A DNA stretch of 64,000 bases from Alcaligenaceae bacterium (GTDB taxonomy: Bacteria; Pseudomonadota; Gammaproteobacteria; Burkholderiales; Burkholderiaceae_B), in assembly GCA_030538235.1 (NCBI GenBank), contig JAUNUJ010000011.1:23358-87357 (forward strand), in the 5' to 3' direction. The notes below the pieces were generated by a model that worked only from the letters and a program-made list of their open reading frames with translations, searched no databases and was not told where the DNA came from. Positions 20,521-29,553 of this stretch are shown piece by piece (within the stretch, counting starts at the first letter, position 1; each line of letters opens with the position of its first letter). The translations under genes and the position numbers were made by a program.

Positions 20521-20975
20521 TAATAAATATTCCTTAACAACTCATAGATATCTTGATCAATCTCACGAATCACTTTTGCTGGAACACCAGCAACAATTGA
20601 ATTATCAGGGACATCTTTGATTACAACAGCATTAGCACCAATAATTACGTTATTTCCAATTGAAATATCACCTAAAATTCGTGCGCCTGCAGATATATAA
20701 ACATTATTGCCAATGACAGGTATTCCAACAGGATCTAATTGGCGCCCAATAGTAACCCCTTGGCCTATTATCACTTTGTCTCCAATAATAGCTTTAGAAT
20801 GCATAACTACACCTATGCCACCATAAGCAAATTTAGAATCCCTTCCTATTTTTGCTGAGTAAGGCACAACACTGTTAAAAATCAAAAATATAAAGTATTT
20901 AATTAACAAAGGTAAAACTGGTATTTTCTTTTCATACAACCAATTTGATATTCGATAAAAAAGAATAGCGTTCAT
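20520..20975 (-). CDS. Hexapeptide-repeat (left-handed beta-helix) O-acetyltransferase, CysE/WbbJ class
   Basis: This 151-residue protein is made of an N-terminal amphipathic stretch (LPLLIKYFIFLIFNSVVPYS) and hexapeptide repeats (IGDKVIIGQGVTIGRQLDPV; GNNVYISAGARILGD; IGNNVIIGANAVVIKDVPDN), ending SIVAGVPAKVIREID. The fold and length fit serine acetyltransferase-like enzymes that O-acetylate a sugar of the repeat unit. In this operon a polysaccharide substrate is far more likely than serine. It overlaps the neighbouring glycosyltransferase by one base. Confidence 0.85.
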   Translation of the reverse strand: MNAILFYRISNWLYEKKIPVLPLLIKYFIFLIFNSVVPYSAKIGRDSKFAYGGIGVVMHSKAIIGDKVIIGQGVTIGRQLDPVGIPVIGNNVYISAGARILGDISIGNNVIIGANAVVIKDVPDNSIVAGVPAKVIREIDQDIYELLRNIY

Positions 20976-20994
20976 AATTTATCCTAAAACTTTT

Positions 20995-22155
20995 TTATTT
21001 ATAAGATTCGTTTTTCTTTAATACTTGAGCACACATAACCATAACAAATATCACCAACATGAAATTAGCCATCAATGTCGCCCAAACTGCCCCTTGTAGC
21101 CCATACTGAGGGATTAAATAAAGATTAAAAGCAACATTAACAGCAAAAGAAACGAATGAAGTCAATAATAACAACTTTGCTTTATCTTGTTGAATCAAAA
21201 TATAGTTTGATACTAGGTAAAATGGCAAGATAGCATGCGCTAAAAGCAACAAAACTAACTCATTGATATAAAATCCGTAACCTTTAATTAAGTTAAACTT
21301 AAATATCAAAGTGAAGAGGACAATACTCACAAAACTGCCTATTAATCCAATACCTAGCATCAACCCTAGTGTCTGTTTAACATTATTTAATAAGCTTTTT
21401 CTATCATCAGATTTATATATTTTCTTCTCGTATATAATAGACACAATAGAAAATAAAAATATCAAACCTGAGGCAAAGACATATATAAAACTATAATTTC
21501 CAACAGCATCAAAATCAACATAAGTCTTTAAAATAAACCTATCTGCAACGCCGATACCTAATAATGAGACTCCATGTAGCATTAAAGGGAAACCATGCAA
21601 AAACCTTTTTGTAAAATCAAACTTCTGAAAAAAGCCAGACTTAACAATAAAAACAAACATTGCAACAGTTGCTAATCCGGCAGCAAATAACTCAGAAAAA
21701 ATATAAGCGGTAGGACTATAAAAAAAATAAACTACGGCCACAACAAATATCAAGCGAAATACAGAGTAGATTACTCTATTCAAAGCATAGCAATTATATT
21801 TTTCTTCGGCTCTATAATAAGTTAAATAAAGTTTATTTAGAGTCAAAAATAAAGCGGCGAATGCAATAAAAAATAAATCAAAAAGAAGTAAAATGACGCT
21901 CGTTAATAACCAAACAACTATAGTAAATTTAAAAGAAACAATTAACTCTTTCCCAGGCTCCCCTTTCAAAATCAGTCTGTCCTGCCCAAAAAGAAATAAT
22001 GGCAAGAATAGTAAGATCATTGAGTAATTAAGACTGACTTCACCATACACTACAGGAGAAGCAAAGAAAGGGATTATAGCTAATGAAGCCCACGAAAGTA
22101 CCTTTGCAAAAACCTCTGCAAAACCTATTCTTATTAAGGGATTTTTAAAATTCAT
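20995..22155 (-). CDS. Oligosaccharide flippase, Wzx-like
   Basis: The 386-residue protein is almost entirely membrane segments, about ten to twelve (WASLAIIPFFASPVVYG; VVWLLTSVILLLFDLFFIAF; ANFMLVIFVMVMCAQVL), with an early Glu/Lys (RIGFAEVFAKVLSW) as in the MOP/MATE-like polysaccharide exporters. It would flip the lipid-linked repeat unit across the inner membrane. It is a little shorter than typical Wzx. It lies beside the polymerase gene, as usual in Wzy-dependent clusters. Assignment rests on topology and context since Wzx sequences are poorly conserved. Confidence 0.8.
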   Translation of the reverse strand: MNFKNPLIRIGFAEVFAKVLSWASLAIIPFFASPVVYGEVSLNYSMILLFLPLFLFGQDRLILKGEPGKELIVSFKFTIVVWLLTSVILLLFDLFFIAFAALFLTLNKLYLTYYRAEEKYNCYALNRVIYSVFRLIFVVAVVYFFYSPTAYIFSELFAAGLATVAMFVFIVKSGFFQKFDFTKRFLHGFPLMLHGVSLLGIGVADRFILKTYVDFDAVGNYSFIYVFASGLIFLFSIVSIIYEKKIYKSDDRKSLLNNVKQTLGLMLGIGLIGSFVSIVLFTLIFKFNLIKGYGFYINELVLLLLAHAILPFYLVSNYILIQQDKAKLLLLTSFVSFAVNVAFNLYLIPQYGLQGAVWATLMANFMLVIFVMVMCAQVLKKNESYK

Positions 22156-22164
22156 AGCTAAAAA

Positions 22165-23538
22165 CTATCGATTTGTATAGAGATATCTAGGTTTAATTAT
22201 TTTCGTTGCTACATAAACACCCAAATAAACGATGGTCAATGAAATAATTACATTAACAAACGAACCACGAACAAAGTGATAAATAAAAGTAAATGAAATA
22301 GCAAAAAACAAGTATGATGATAAAACTTTTTTTGAACGATCAAATAAAGAAAATATTACACCATAACAAATGAAAACAATTAGTCCCAAAAATCCATAAT
22401 TCAAATATGCATCACCAAAAACTCCTGGCGGTATCGTCATAACATCCAATCCTGTGAGCATCTGACCGATTAAAGAATCGGTTGTAGGTATTTTTTTATC
22501 ATAAATAAAACTTGGTACAAAAGCCATTAACAACCGATAATAAGATTGTCCATTAAGGAAAAAGTCATGAATATATGCGTAATCGAAAATTCTAATAACC
22601 ATATTTGCATAACCCATATCGCCAGATTTAACTGAGACAATAAGCATATCTTTCAATGACATACCTAAAGCCCCAGAACCTTCTACATAAACACCCCTTG
22701 CAAATCTGACAAAAACGCCTAATATAGAAAGAAGACCTAGCGCCAAAAGAAGCGGAGTAACTTTTACTTTTGAAGGTGTTTTGTTCCGATACTCGATTGC
22801 GCCCCGTGTGAATTGCATCCTCTTGAAAATATAAAAACCAACTGGAATAGCCAACAAATGAGTCATTATCATGGTTCTATTTCTTAAAGAAATAAAATAT
22901 ATGTACTCTAATAAAAGGAAAAGTACTAAAACCATCAACACATAAATAGGATTGAATTTCTTCCTTGCTAAAAAAACCCCTAATAATACATAAAAAACCG
23001 AAGAAAAATAAGACAGTAAGAGAGCCAATCCTTTACCACCTTGAACGTATTTCAATTCAACACGAGTCATATTTATTGCTGAAAACCCACCAACGGATTT
23101 CAACATCCAAAGTGCACTTAAAATAGTTAAAGCTCCCATAATATAAAGAGCTAAATCAAATCTACTACTATTAACAAGTATCAGTACACTCTCATCTTTT
23201 TTTCTGTAAAACAGAAAATAGACAGCGCAAAAAATATGAATAGATGCAATATTTAAGATATGATAAATTTCAATCGATCTAGGGGTTCCTGATAACACTT
23301 CTCCAGGAAAAAGAAATTCACTAATGGGTGACAAATAAAATAGTGTTAAATAACACAGGACGAACCAAAAAAATATTGACCTTAAATTTAATTGGTGAAT
23401 GGCTTGAGTCAGTAACAAAACAAATGAAAAACAATAAATGAAGAAAGTGTAACCCTCTCCAAACCATGAGAGAGTACCACTTAATGTAGCAAAACAACTA
23501 TTTAAAAAAATATAAATAAGATGTTTTTGAGATATCAT
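22165..23538 (-). CDS. O-antigen/capsule repeat-unit polymerase, Wzy-like
   Basis: The 457-residue protein has roughly eleven hydrophobic segments (FLNSCFATLSGTLSWFGEGY; YVLMVLVLFLLLEYIYFISL; LLALGLLSILGVFVRFARGV) and a long external loop around 300-375, the layout of Wzy polymerases (O-antigen polymerase family). The loop ends with IPPGVFGDAYLNYGFLGLIV, a motif recurrent in this family (P-G-x-F-G-x-x-Y). It sits between wecC and the flippase gene. Wzy proteins diverge strongly, so the call depends on topology and position. Confidence 0.78.
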   Translation of the reverse strand: MISQKHLIYIFLNSCFATLSGTLSWFGEGYTFFIYCFSFVLLLTQAIHQLNLRSIFFWFVLCYLTLFYLSPISEFLFPGEVLSGTPRSIEIYHILNIASIHIFCAVYFLFYRKKDESVLILVNSSRFDLALYIMGALTILSALWMLKSVGGFSAINMTRVELKYVQGGKGLALLLSYFSSVFYVLLGVFLARKKFNPIYVLMVLVLFLLLEYIYFISLRNRTMIMTHLLAIPVGFYIFKRMQFTRGAIEYRNKTPSKVKVTPLLLALGLLSILGVFVRFARGVYVEGSGALGMSLKDMLIVSVKSGDMGYANMVIRIFDYAYIHDFFLNGQSYYRLLMAFVPSFIYDKKIPTTDSLIGQMLTGLDVMTIPPGVFGDAYLNYGFLGLIVFICYGVIFSLFDRSKKVLSSYLFFAISFTFIYHFVRGSFVNVIISLTIVYLGVYVATKIIKPRYLYTNR

Positions 23539-24788
23539 TTAACAATACCTTTTGTATCAACAGTCTGCTGTTCATTTGTAAAAACTACTTTTTTAAATTC
23601 TTTATGATCAACCAAAATCAAATGAATATCAGCAGAATCTTTATCATCAATTGAAATCAACTTAACATTCTCTGGCATGCCTTTTGGCAACTCTTCAATA
23701 TTTGGTTCTATCGCTAAAATATTTAAACCTTGTTCTGCTAACTTTTTTGTAATAGACAAAGCAGGACTTTCACGCAAATCGTCAATATCTGGTTTAAATG
23801 CTAAACCGTAACAAGCAATCGTAATGTCCTTAATTGTTTTATCTGGATTAGCTTGTAAGAAATCAGCAATCTTAATTTTAACTTGATTAATTACCCACTC
23901 TGGCTTATCATCATTTACTTCACGGGCAGTACGAATTAAACGCGCCTCATCAGGTGTTCTTGAAACAATAAACCAAGGGTCAACTGCAATGCAATGACCA
24001 CCAACACCTGGGCCTGGTTGTAAAATATTAACCCGGGGGTGACGGTTAGCCAATTGGATCAACTCCCAAACATTGATGTCTAATTTTTCACAAATTATCG
24101 ACAATTCATTAGCAAAAGCAATGTTCACGTCTCGGAAACTATTTTCTGTCAGTTTGCACATTTCCGCTGTGCGTGCATTTGTAGTAATGCAATCGCCTTT
24201 GACAAAAGTTTTATAAAGCTCTACCGATGCATGTGCTGATTTTTCGGACATCCCACCCACAATACGATCGTTACTAATTAATTCTTGAAGTACTTTACCC
24301 GGTAAAACACGCTCAGGACAGTGAGCAATTAATATGTCCGCTTCTTCACCATGGGTTTGTGGGAACGTAAGATCAGGTCGTTGCTCACTTAACCACGCAG
24401 ACATTAGCTCTGTCGCACCAACAGGTGAAGTTGATTCAAGAATAACCAAATTACCAGGCTTTAAAAACGGCGCTAAAGCTTTGGAAGCGGTTTCAATATA
24501 AGCAAGGTCCGGTTCATGTGCATTTTTAAAAGGCGTAGGCACAGCAACCACATAAGCATCCGCGAAATCTGGCGTAGTCTGAGCACGTAATTTTCCGCCT
24601 GACACCACATCACGTACGATAGCATCAAGATCGGGCTCAATAATATGAACTTTACCTTGATTAATCAGATTAACAGCTCGTTCATTGACATCAACGCCGA
24701 TTACCTTAACACCATGTGCTGCAAATGTTGCCGCTGTAGGCAACCCAATATATCCTAAACCAATTACACATACTTGCTCAAACTTCAT
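23535..24788 (-). CDS. wecC: UDP-N-acetyl-D-mannosamine dehydrogenase WecC
   Basis: WecC oxidises UDP-ManNAc to UDP-ManNAcA with two NAD. The 417-residue protein shows the N-terminal NAD fold (VCVIGLGYIGLPTAATFA), the central block with CKLTENSFRDVNIAFANEL, the catalytic-site region PGPGVGGHCIAVDPWF with the active Cys, and the C-terminal UDP-binding part (CYGLAFKPDIDDLRESPAL). Its start overlaps nothing upstream, but its end overlaps the Wzy start by 4 bases. With wecB next door it commits UDP-GlcNAc to ManNAcA for the polysaccharide. Confidence 0.95.
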   Translation of the reverse strand: MKFEQVCVIGLGYIGLPTAATFAAHGVKVIGVDVNERAVNLINQGKVHIIEPDLDAIVRDVVSGGKLRAQTTPDFADAYVVAVPTPFKNAHEPDLAYIETASKALAPFLKPGNLVILESTSPVGATELMSAWLSEQRPDLTFPQTHGEEADILIAHCPERVLPGKVLQELISNDRIVGGMSEKSAHASVELYKTFVKGDCITTNARTAEMCKLTENSFRDVNIAFANELSIICEKLDINVWELIQLANRHPRVNILQPGPGVGGHCIAVDPWFIVSRTPDEARLIRTAREVNDDKPEWVINQVKIKIADFLQANPDKTIKDITIACYGLAFKPDIDDLRESPALSITKKLAEQGLNILAIEPNIEELPKGMPENVKLISIDDKDSADIHLILVDHKEFKKVVFTNEQQTVDTKGIVK

Positions 24789-24821
24789 CTTTATTAAGCC
24801 TTATTTTATCTAAGTGATCGA

Positions 24822-25946
24822 TTATAATTTTTCGATTAAATAATCAACAATTCTTTGTGATGCCTTACCATCACCGTATGGATTATGAGCTAAACTCATT
24901 TTTTCATATTCATGAGTATCGCTTAATAACTTATCTACACTTTGAGTAATTAAGTCAACATCCGTACCCACTAATTTTACGGTCCCAGCTGCCACTGCTT
25001 CGGGTCTTTCTGTCGTATCTCTCATTACAAGAACTGGTTTTCGCAATGACGGAGCCTCTTCTTGAATGCCACCAGAATCAGTTAAAATCAAGTAACTACG
25101 ATTCATTAAATAAACAAATGGCAAATAATCTAATGGTTCAATTAAATAGACATTACTGATATCAGACAGTAAACGTTTCACAGGCTCTTGTACGTTTGGA
25201 TTTAAGTGGACAGGATATACAATATCCACTTCAGGATGATCCAATGCAATCTGACGGATTGCTTGACAAATCCTTTCAAAACCGCCCCCAAAGTTCTCGC
25301 GTCGGTGACCTGTCACAAGTACTAATTTGCGCTCTGAATCAAGGAAAGAAAACTGCTCAGCAAACTTTTGCTGCAACTCATCAGAACCTTCTAACTTTTC
25401 CACCACAGAAAGCAAAGCATCAATCACAGTATTTCCTGTTACTACAATACTATCGACAGATTTATTTTCTCTTAGTAAATTTTCTTTGGCTGTTGTAGTA
25501 GGTGCAAAGTGAAAATTAGTAAGTGTCCCGGTCAAACAGCGATTAGCTTCTTCTGGCCATGGAGAATAAATATTACCCGTACGTAAACCGGCTTCTACGT
25601 GCCCTACTTTAATTTGTTGATAATAGGCCGCTAAGCTAGCAGCAAAAGTCGTTGCTGTATCACCATGTACTAAAATCACATCAGGTTGATAATCTTTAAA
25701 TACTTCCCGAAGCTTCGTAAGAATTGAGACGGTAACATCAGTTAAGTCTTGACCAGATTTCATAATATTCAGATCAAAGTCTGGTGTAATCTTAAAAAGG
25801 TGAAGAACTTGGTCTAGCATTTCTCTGTGTTGACCCGTTACACAAACTTTTGATTCGAAACCAGAGCAATCAGCCAACGCTTGTACCAAAGGAGCCATTT
25901 TGATAGCCTCTGGTCTGGTGCCAAAAATTGTAAGAATTTTTTTCAT
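24822..25946 (-). CDS. wecB: UDP-N-acetylglucosamine 2-epimerase (non-hydrolysing) WecB
   Basis: WecB interconverts UDP-GlcNAc and UDP-ManNAc. The 374-residue product has the GT-B like fold with [73 protein letters not shown] and [20 protein letters not shown], all diagnostic. It is the first gene of the leftward polysaccharide operon and stands 33 bases before wecC. Length matches the family. Confidence 0.96.
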   Translation of the reverse strand: MKKILTIFGTRPEAIKMAPLVQALADCSGFESKVCVTGQHREMLDQVLHLFKITPDFDLNIMKSGQDLTDVTVSILTKLREVFKDYQPDVILVHGDTATTFAASLAAYYQQIKVGHVEAGLRTGNIYSPWPEEANRCLTGTLTNFHFAPTTTAKENLLRENKSVDSIVVTGNTVIDALLSVVEKLEGSDELQQKFAEQFSFLDSERKLVLVTGHRRENFGGGFERICQAIRQIALDHPEVDIVYPVHLNPNVQEPVKRLLSDISNVYLIEPLDYLPFVYLMNRSYLILTDSGGIQEEAPSLRKPVLVMRDTTERPEAVAAGTVKLVGTDVDLITQSVDKLLSDTHEYEKMSLAHNPYGDGKASQRIVDYLIEKL

Positions 25947-26326
25947 ATTAAACCAATCTAATTATTATAGATATAAATCATCTATTAACAGTCAAGTAAA
26001 GCAATCCGTCCCTAGAACTCGGTCCACTCACAGGGACAGCCTTGTTTGAAAGATCAAACATCGCGAGAAAACCTGAGAGAACAATAATCTAGTATTGTAA
26101 GTCTTTTTGTCAGCTTTGTGCGGTGGTCACAGTGAATTTGGGGGATTGTTTACCATCTATTTAAGAAAAATTTAATTAATTATTAAGAATTTTTATTAAA
26201 TAACAGATGCTTAAATGACTCTCTTACTTTCTCAGCGTATTGAATTGCACCAATTTGTAATGACCCAGCACTTTCTGCTCACATTATGCCTCTAAAGCCT
26301 TCAGAGGTTTCTTAAAGTTCTCCAGA
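25947..26326. other. Upstream region of the polysaccharide operon
   Basis: No gene is seen in these 380 bases, which should hold the promoter of the wecB-led operon on the minus strand. No JUMPstart element was found. A GGGGGATTGTTTACC string near 26140 resembles the tip of the nearby insertion sequence (GGGGGGATTACC), but too weakly to call. A small hairpin CCTCT...AGAGG near 26290-26308 follows the truncated gene to the right. Confidence 0.4.
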
Positions 26327-26710
26327 TCATGTCGCAACCAAAGTTTTTATTTCTTTGTAAAGTGCAATTAAATGCTCTAGCGTTAAATCTAATATTGGCT
26401 CATACATAAATGAATTGAGGTGGATATTAGAGCTTACAGTAATGCTTACTTTTTCTAGAGTATTTAGCGCTGAACTAACGGGCTGAAGCTGCTTGTACGC
26501 TTTAAGTAATCCAGAATACTGATTTCTAGTACCATTAAACCAGTAGCTGGTCTTATTGGTCTTACGTCTTATTTCCTGAGTTATGTATTTCTCAGCTTGA
26601 AGACGGATTGCCATAGATAAAAGCACTTTGTTTTCTAAGTTTAAACTATCATGTCCGGTTTGTTTTGCTAAAAGATCAGCTTGATTAAAAATCAGATGTA
26701 ACATAGGTTT
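26327..26710 (-). pseudogene. Truncated gene of unknown function cut by an IS3-family element
   Basis: Reading leftward, about 127 codons of a normal-looking protein remain (LHLIFNQADLLAKQTGHDSL ... YWFNGTRNQYSGLLKAYKQL ... LEHLIALYKEIKTLVAT). In frame upstream, the sequence passes straight into the insertion-sequence terminus, so the open frame can be read further only through IS-derived codons. The original N-terminus is missing and no continuation is visible on the far side of the element. An internal ATG at 26704 would allow a shorter product. The sequence looks soluble and helical; I do not recognise the family. Confidence 0.6.
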
Positions 26711-26743
26711 GGTAATCCCCCCATTTTTAACAGCAGTTGGCAG
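26711..26743. repeat. Extra 33-bp copy of the insertion-sequence right end
   Basis: These 33 bases are the exact reverse complement of the right tip of the element at 27764-27796. They directly abut the true left tip at 26744. Thus two termini stand in tandem on the left side: the relic of a second copy or of insertion next to an existing end, which IS3-family circles are known to favour. Confidence 0.75.
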
Positions 26744-26802
26744 GGTAATCCCCCCACAAAACCATAGCAATTAGAAGTAGAATTTCTTATAAAGGAAATT
26801 CA

Positions 26803-27069
26803 ATGAAAAGATCACGATATACCGACAGCCAAATCATGGCGATTCTTAAACAAGCCGAAGCTGGTACACCAGTGCCAGAGCTATGCCGAGAGCATGGTAT
26901 GAGTAGCGCCACTTTCTACAAGTGGCGTGCAAAATACGGTGGCATGGATGCCTCCATGATGTCTCGGCTTAAAGAGCTTGAAGCGGAGAATCAGCGCCTT
27001 AAAAAGATGTATGCCGAAGAGCGTCTGAAGGCTGAGATTGCTCGCGAGGCCATCGAAAAAAAGTGGTAA
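26803..27069 (+). CDS. IS3-family transposase OrfA (InsE-like)
   Basis: The 88-residue protein is the DNA-binding half of an IS3-family transposase: helix-turn-helix ([20 protein letters not shown], then [20 protein letters not shown]) followed by a leucine-zipper helix ([20 protein letters not shown]). It looks intact. An A7G slippery run near its end would normally fuse it to OrfB by -1 frameshifting. Start is the ATG at 26803 after AAAGGAAATTCA. Confidence 0.92.
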   Translation: MKRSRYTDSQIMAILKQAEAGTPVPELCREHGMSSATFYKWRAKYGGMDASMMSRLKELEAENQRLKKMYAEERLKAEIAREAIEKKW

Positions 27070-27780
27070 CGCCATCTCGACGAAAAGAGATGGCGCAACG
27101 CGCAGTCATGCAGTTTAGAGCGAGTATACGAGTGGCATGTGAGGTATTTAGCATCAGCCAAAGTTGCTATTACTATCAGCCTAAGCAAACCGATGAGAAT
27201 GAGGTTATTGCTGACTGGTTGATTCGATTGACCACCGCTCAACGTGACTGGGGATTTGGCTTATGTTTTCTGTACTTACGCAACATTAAGGAGTTTAAAT
27301 GGAACCACAAACGAGTTTATCAAATCTATTGTGAGTTAGAGTTGAACTTGCGTATCAAACCTAAGAAACGCATTGTCCGTGAACGCCCTGAGGCACTCGG
27401 TGCAACCACTGCGATTAACCAAGTGTGGTCGATGGATTTTATGCATGACCAACTGGCTGACGGCCGCAGCTTACGTCTATTTAACGTGATAGATGACTTT
27501 AATCGTGAGGGTTTAGGCATTGAAGTAGACTTCTCTTTGCCCGCTGAGCGAGTCACGAGGGTGTTAGATCAAATCATCGAATAGCGAGGCAAACCTGCGT
27601 GCCTACGGTGTGACAATGGACCAGAATCTCTTCGACAGTCTAGAAGAAGTTCAGCACGGAGCGACTGCTTGGCTCTGGACTTATAATAACGAACGCCCTA
27701 ATATGGCTTTAGGTGGCTTCACACCGAGGCAGAAATTACATCAATACAAATTAAATAATTCTACTGCCAACTGCTGTTAA
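27063..27780 (+). pseudogene. IS3-family transposase OrfB, disrupted
   Basis: The DDE integrase half begins at GTG 27063 and is readable through [20 protein letters not shown], with the first catalytic Asp, to VLDQIIE, where a TAG replaces the Trp usually found there. Readable sequence continues (RGKPACLRCDNGPE, the second Asp). It then jumps with a frame change to NLFDSLEEVQ...TYNNERPNMALGGFTPRQKL. Some forty codons, including the third catalytic residue Glu, are deleted. The protein cannot be active. Confidence 0.88.
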
Positions 27781-27830
27781 AAATGGGGGGATTACCCTAT
27801 TACAACCTTGTTAACAAAATACAAATCAAA

Positions 27831-27865
27831 AACTCGTTACCGATAAATAATTTCGATAACGAGTT
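27831..27865 (-). terminator. Intrinsic terminator after the amidase gene
   Basis: AACTCGTTA at 27831-27839 pairs with TAACGAGTT at 27857-27865, with additional CGA/TCG pairing inside. On the minus strand the stem is followed by TTTTTGATTTG. It lies about 45 bases beyond the stop of the leftward amidase gene and would end the importer-amidase operon. Confidence 0.7.
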
Positions 27866-27909
27866 AGTAAGCCATTCTTTCTTAAAGCTTGAAGCTTGAA
27901 GTTTGAATC

Positions 27910-29319
27910 TTAAATTAATAAAGGACGCTGTTTATGATGTTCTGTATTGTCTTGATAAACAGTTCCCATATTAAAGAGTAAGGCTTCATCAAACGGTCTA
28001 CCAATAATTTGCATACCGATAGGCATACCATCTTCATCAAAGCCACACGGTACGTTCAAGGAAGGTAAGCCAGTTAAGCTTGGAACTCCTGTAAACTGCA
28101 TAATGGCAGCTAGCATATCCTCTTCTACACCATTTTCTATAACAACTTTCATTGCTCCGGCTTTAGTCGCCGTAAAAGGTAATGTAGGGCAGATAAATAC
28201 ATCCACCTTATCAAAAGCCTCCATGAACTCATTCCTTAATAAAGTTCTGTATCTTTGGGCCTGAACATAATGAGTAGCTAAAAGCATTTCACCCATTTCC
28301 AAAAGAATTCTCACGTCCTCACCATAACTTTCTGGATGCTCTCTAAGCCATTTTTGATGATAAGCCGAGGGCTCTACTGATTCAATTGTTAGTTGAGCCG
28401 AGATATTGCCATGAATGTTTTTTATATCAACATCAATAATCTCAGCACCCAATTCTTCATATACCTCTAACGCCTTTTTTACTGCATCATGAACTGGTTG
28501 TTGCAAATGGTGGAAGAAATAACCTGGAACCACACCAATACGCAAACCTTTTAAGGGCTTACGCAAATTAGTCAGATAGTCACTGACAAGAACACGTGCA
28601 CTATTCTGATCTTTAGGATCATGTCCTGCAATACTTTGGAAAACAATTGCACAATCTTCTGAAGTTCTAGCCATTGGTCCCGCAGTATCCATACTCCAAG
28701 CTAACGGAATAATACCAGAGTTACTCACTCTACCGTAAGTTGGTCTAATGCCAGTCAGACCATTTATAGCTGAAGGTAGTCTAATCGAACCACCTGTGTC
28801 TGTACCAATAGATGCTAAACACATACCAGCTGCAACTGATGCACCCGAACCACCGCTAGAGCCTGCTGCAAATCTTTCTGTATTCCAGGGATTACGAACT
28901 GTCCCATAATGCGGGTTATCAGATGTACCACCCCATGCAAATTCATGCATATTTAATTTACCCAAAAAAATAGCGCCAGAGGAACGCAGGCACTTCGTTA
29001 TCGTTGCGTCTTCTGATGGGACTTCATTTTCTAAAATTTTGCTGCCAGCGGTAGTCACTTTATTAGCGATAGCAACATTATCTTTTAGTGCCATAGGTAT
29101 ACCATGGAGTGGACCTAAATAATTACCACTTCTTATTAAAGTCTCATTAGCTTTGGCTATTTCTAGCGCCTCATCAGAATAAACAGTAATGAATGCTTTA
29201 ATCGTTTCATCGTATTTTTCAATTCTAGCTAAACACGCTTTTGTTAGTTCTACCGGAGATAATTCTCTACGCTTTATTTTTTCAGCTGCTTCCGCTAGCG
29301 TTAGATCTGTTAACGACAT
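27910..29319 (-). CDS. Amidase-signature hydrolase (AtzE/GatA type)
   Basis: Amidase-signature enzymes hydrolyse C-N bonds with a Ser-cisSer-Lys triad. Here the Lys is in GIPMALKDNVAIANKVTTAG, and the Ser pair in FAAGSSGGSGASVAAGMCLA and GTDTGGSIRLPSAINGLTG. The C-terminal ending (GMPIGMQIIGRPFDEALLF) is also normal. The ATG at 29319 is chosen since AGGAG lies seven bases before it; an in-frame ATG 33 bases upstream would overlap the preceding gene and has no site. The product is 469 residues. It is the last gene of an operon with a GatC/AtzG-like small protein and a five-gene ABC importer, so its substrate is probably an imported amide or ureide. Confidence 0.9.
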   Translation of the reverse strand: MSLTDLTLAEAAEKIKRRELSPVELTKACLARIEKYDETIKAFITVYSDEALEIAKANETLIRSGNYLGPLHGIPMALKDNVAIANKVTTAGSKILENEVPSEDATITKCLRSSGAIFLGKLNMHEFAWGGTSDNPHYGTVRNPWNTERFAAGSSGGSGASVAAGMCLASIGTDTGGSIRLPSAINGLTGIRPTYGRVSNSGIIPLAWSMDTAGPMARTSEDCAIVFQSIAGHDPKDQNSARVLVSDYLTNLRKPLKGLRIGVVPGYFFHHLQQPVHDAVKKALEVYEELGAEIIDVDIKNIHGNISAQLTIESVEPSAYHQKWLREHPESYGEDVRILLEMGEMLLATHYVQAQRYRTLLRNEFMEAFDKVDVFICPTLPFTATKAGAMKVVIENGVEEDMLAAIMQFTGVPSLTGLPSLNVPCGFDEDGMPIGMQIIGRPFDEALLFNMGTVYQDNTEHHKQRPLLI

Positions 29320-29329
29320 ATCATATCTC

Positions 29330-29542
29330 CTATTCATATACTTTTTCGTCATGCTTAAAGACCGTAATAGGAGTTAATGTTCTATACTCCTCTTGACTCA
29401 TCTTCCGATTCAACTCGTTAGCTGCTTCTATCCAGTGTGAATAAGTTTCATTAAATAGCAGCACTCTTTCTTTCGTAAGATTCAAGTCAGCGATTTTAAT
29501 AACAACCAATAAATCAGCTTCATCTAGTTTGTAACTTTTCAT
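29330..29542 (-). CDS. Small GatC/AtzG-like partner of the amidase
   Basis: This 70-residue protein lies just upstream of the amidase gene. Its middle (VVIKIADLNLTKERVLLFNE) and end (YRTLTPITVFKHDEKVYE) follow the pattern of GatC and AtzG, small helical subunits that wrap around an amidase-signature enzyme and stabilise it: a leucine-rich helix, an LT-x-E turn, a second helix and a Thr-Pro-containing arm. The ATG at 29542 is preferred because GGAG lies six to seven bases before it; an earlier ATG overlaps the ATPase stop codon. The similarity is weak and partly based on context. Confidence 0.6.
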   Translation of the reverse strand: MKSYKLDEADLLVVIKIADLNLTKERVLLFNETYSHWIEAANELNRKMSQEEYRTLTPITVFKHDEKVYE

Positions 29543-29553
29543 AATTGTCTCCA

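Larger units (their letters stand above)
26744..27796 (+). mobile_element. Defective IS3-family insertion sequence
   Basis: The element is bounded by 13-base inverted tips (GGTAATCCCCCCA at 26744 and its complement ending at 27796) and contains an orfA/orfB pair with a run of seven A followed by G at the overlap (27055-27062), the usual site for programmed -1 frameshifting. At about 1.05 kb it is shorter than an intact member because orfB has lost an internal stretch. No flanking target duplication could be recognised; the extra 33-base end at the left hides the original junction. It should be immobile on its own. Confidence 0.85.

Noticed and set aside
20520-20975. Serine acetyltransferase CysE for cysteine synthesis
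   Set aside because: Short hexapeptide protein within a glycan operon; the CysE N-terminal helical domain is missing.
26130-26160. Another IS tip in GGGGGATTGTTTACC
   Set aside because: Only partial resemblance to the element's tip, with an insertion of bases and no further matching sequence.
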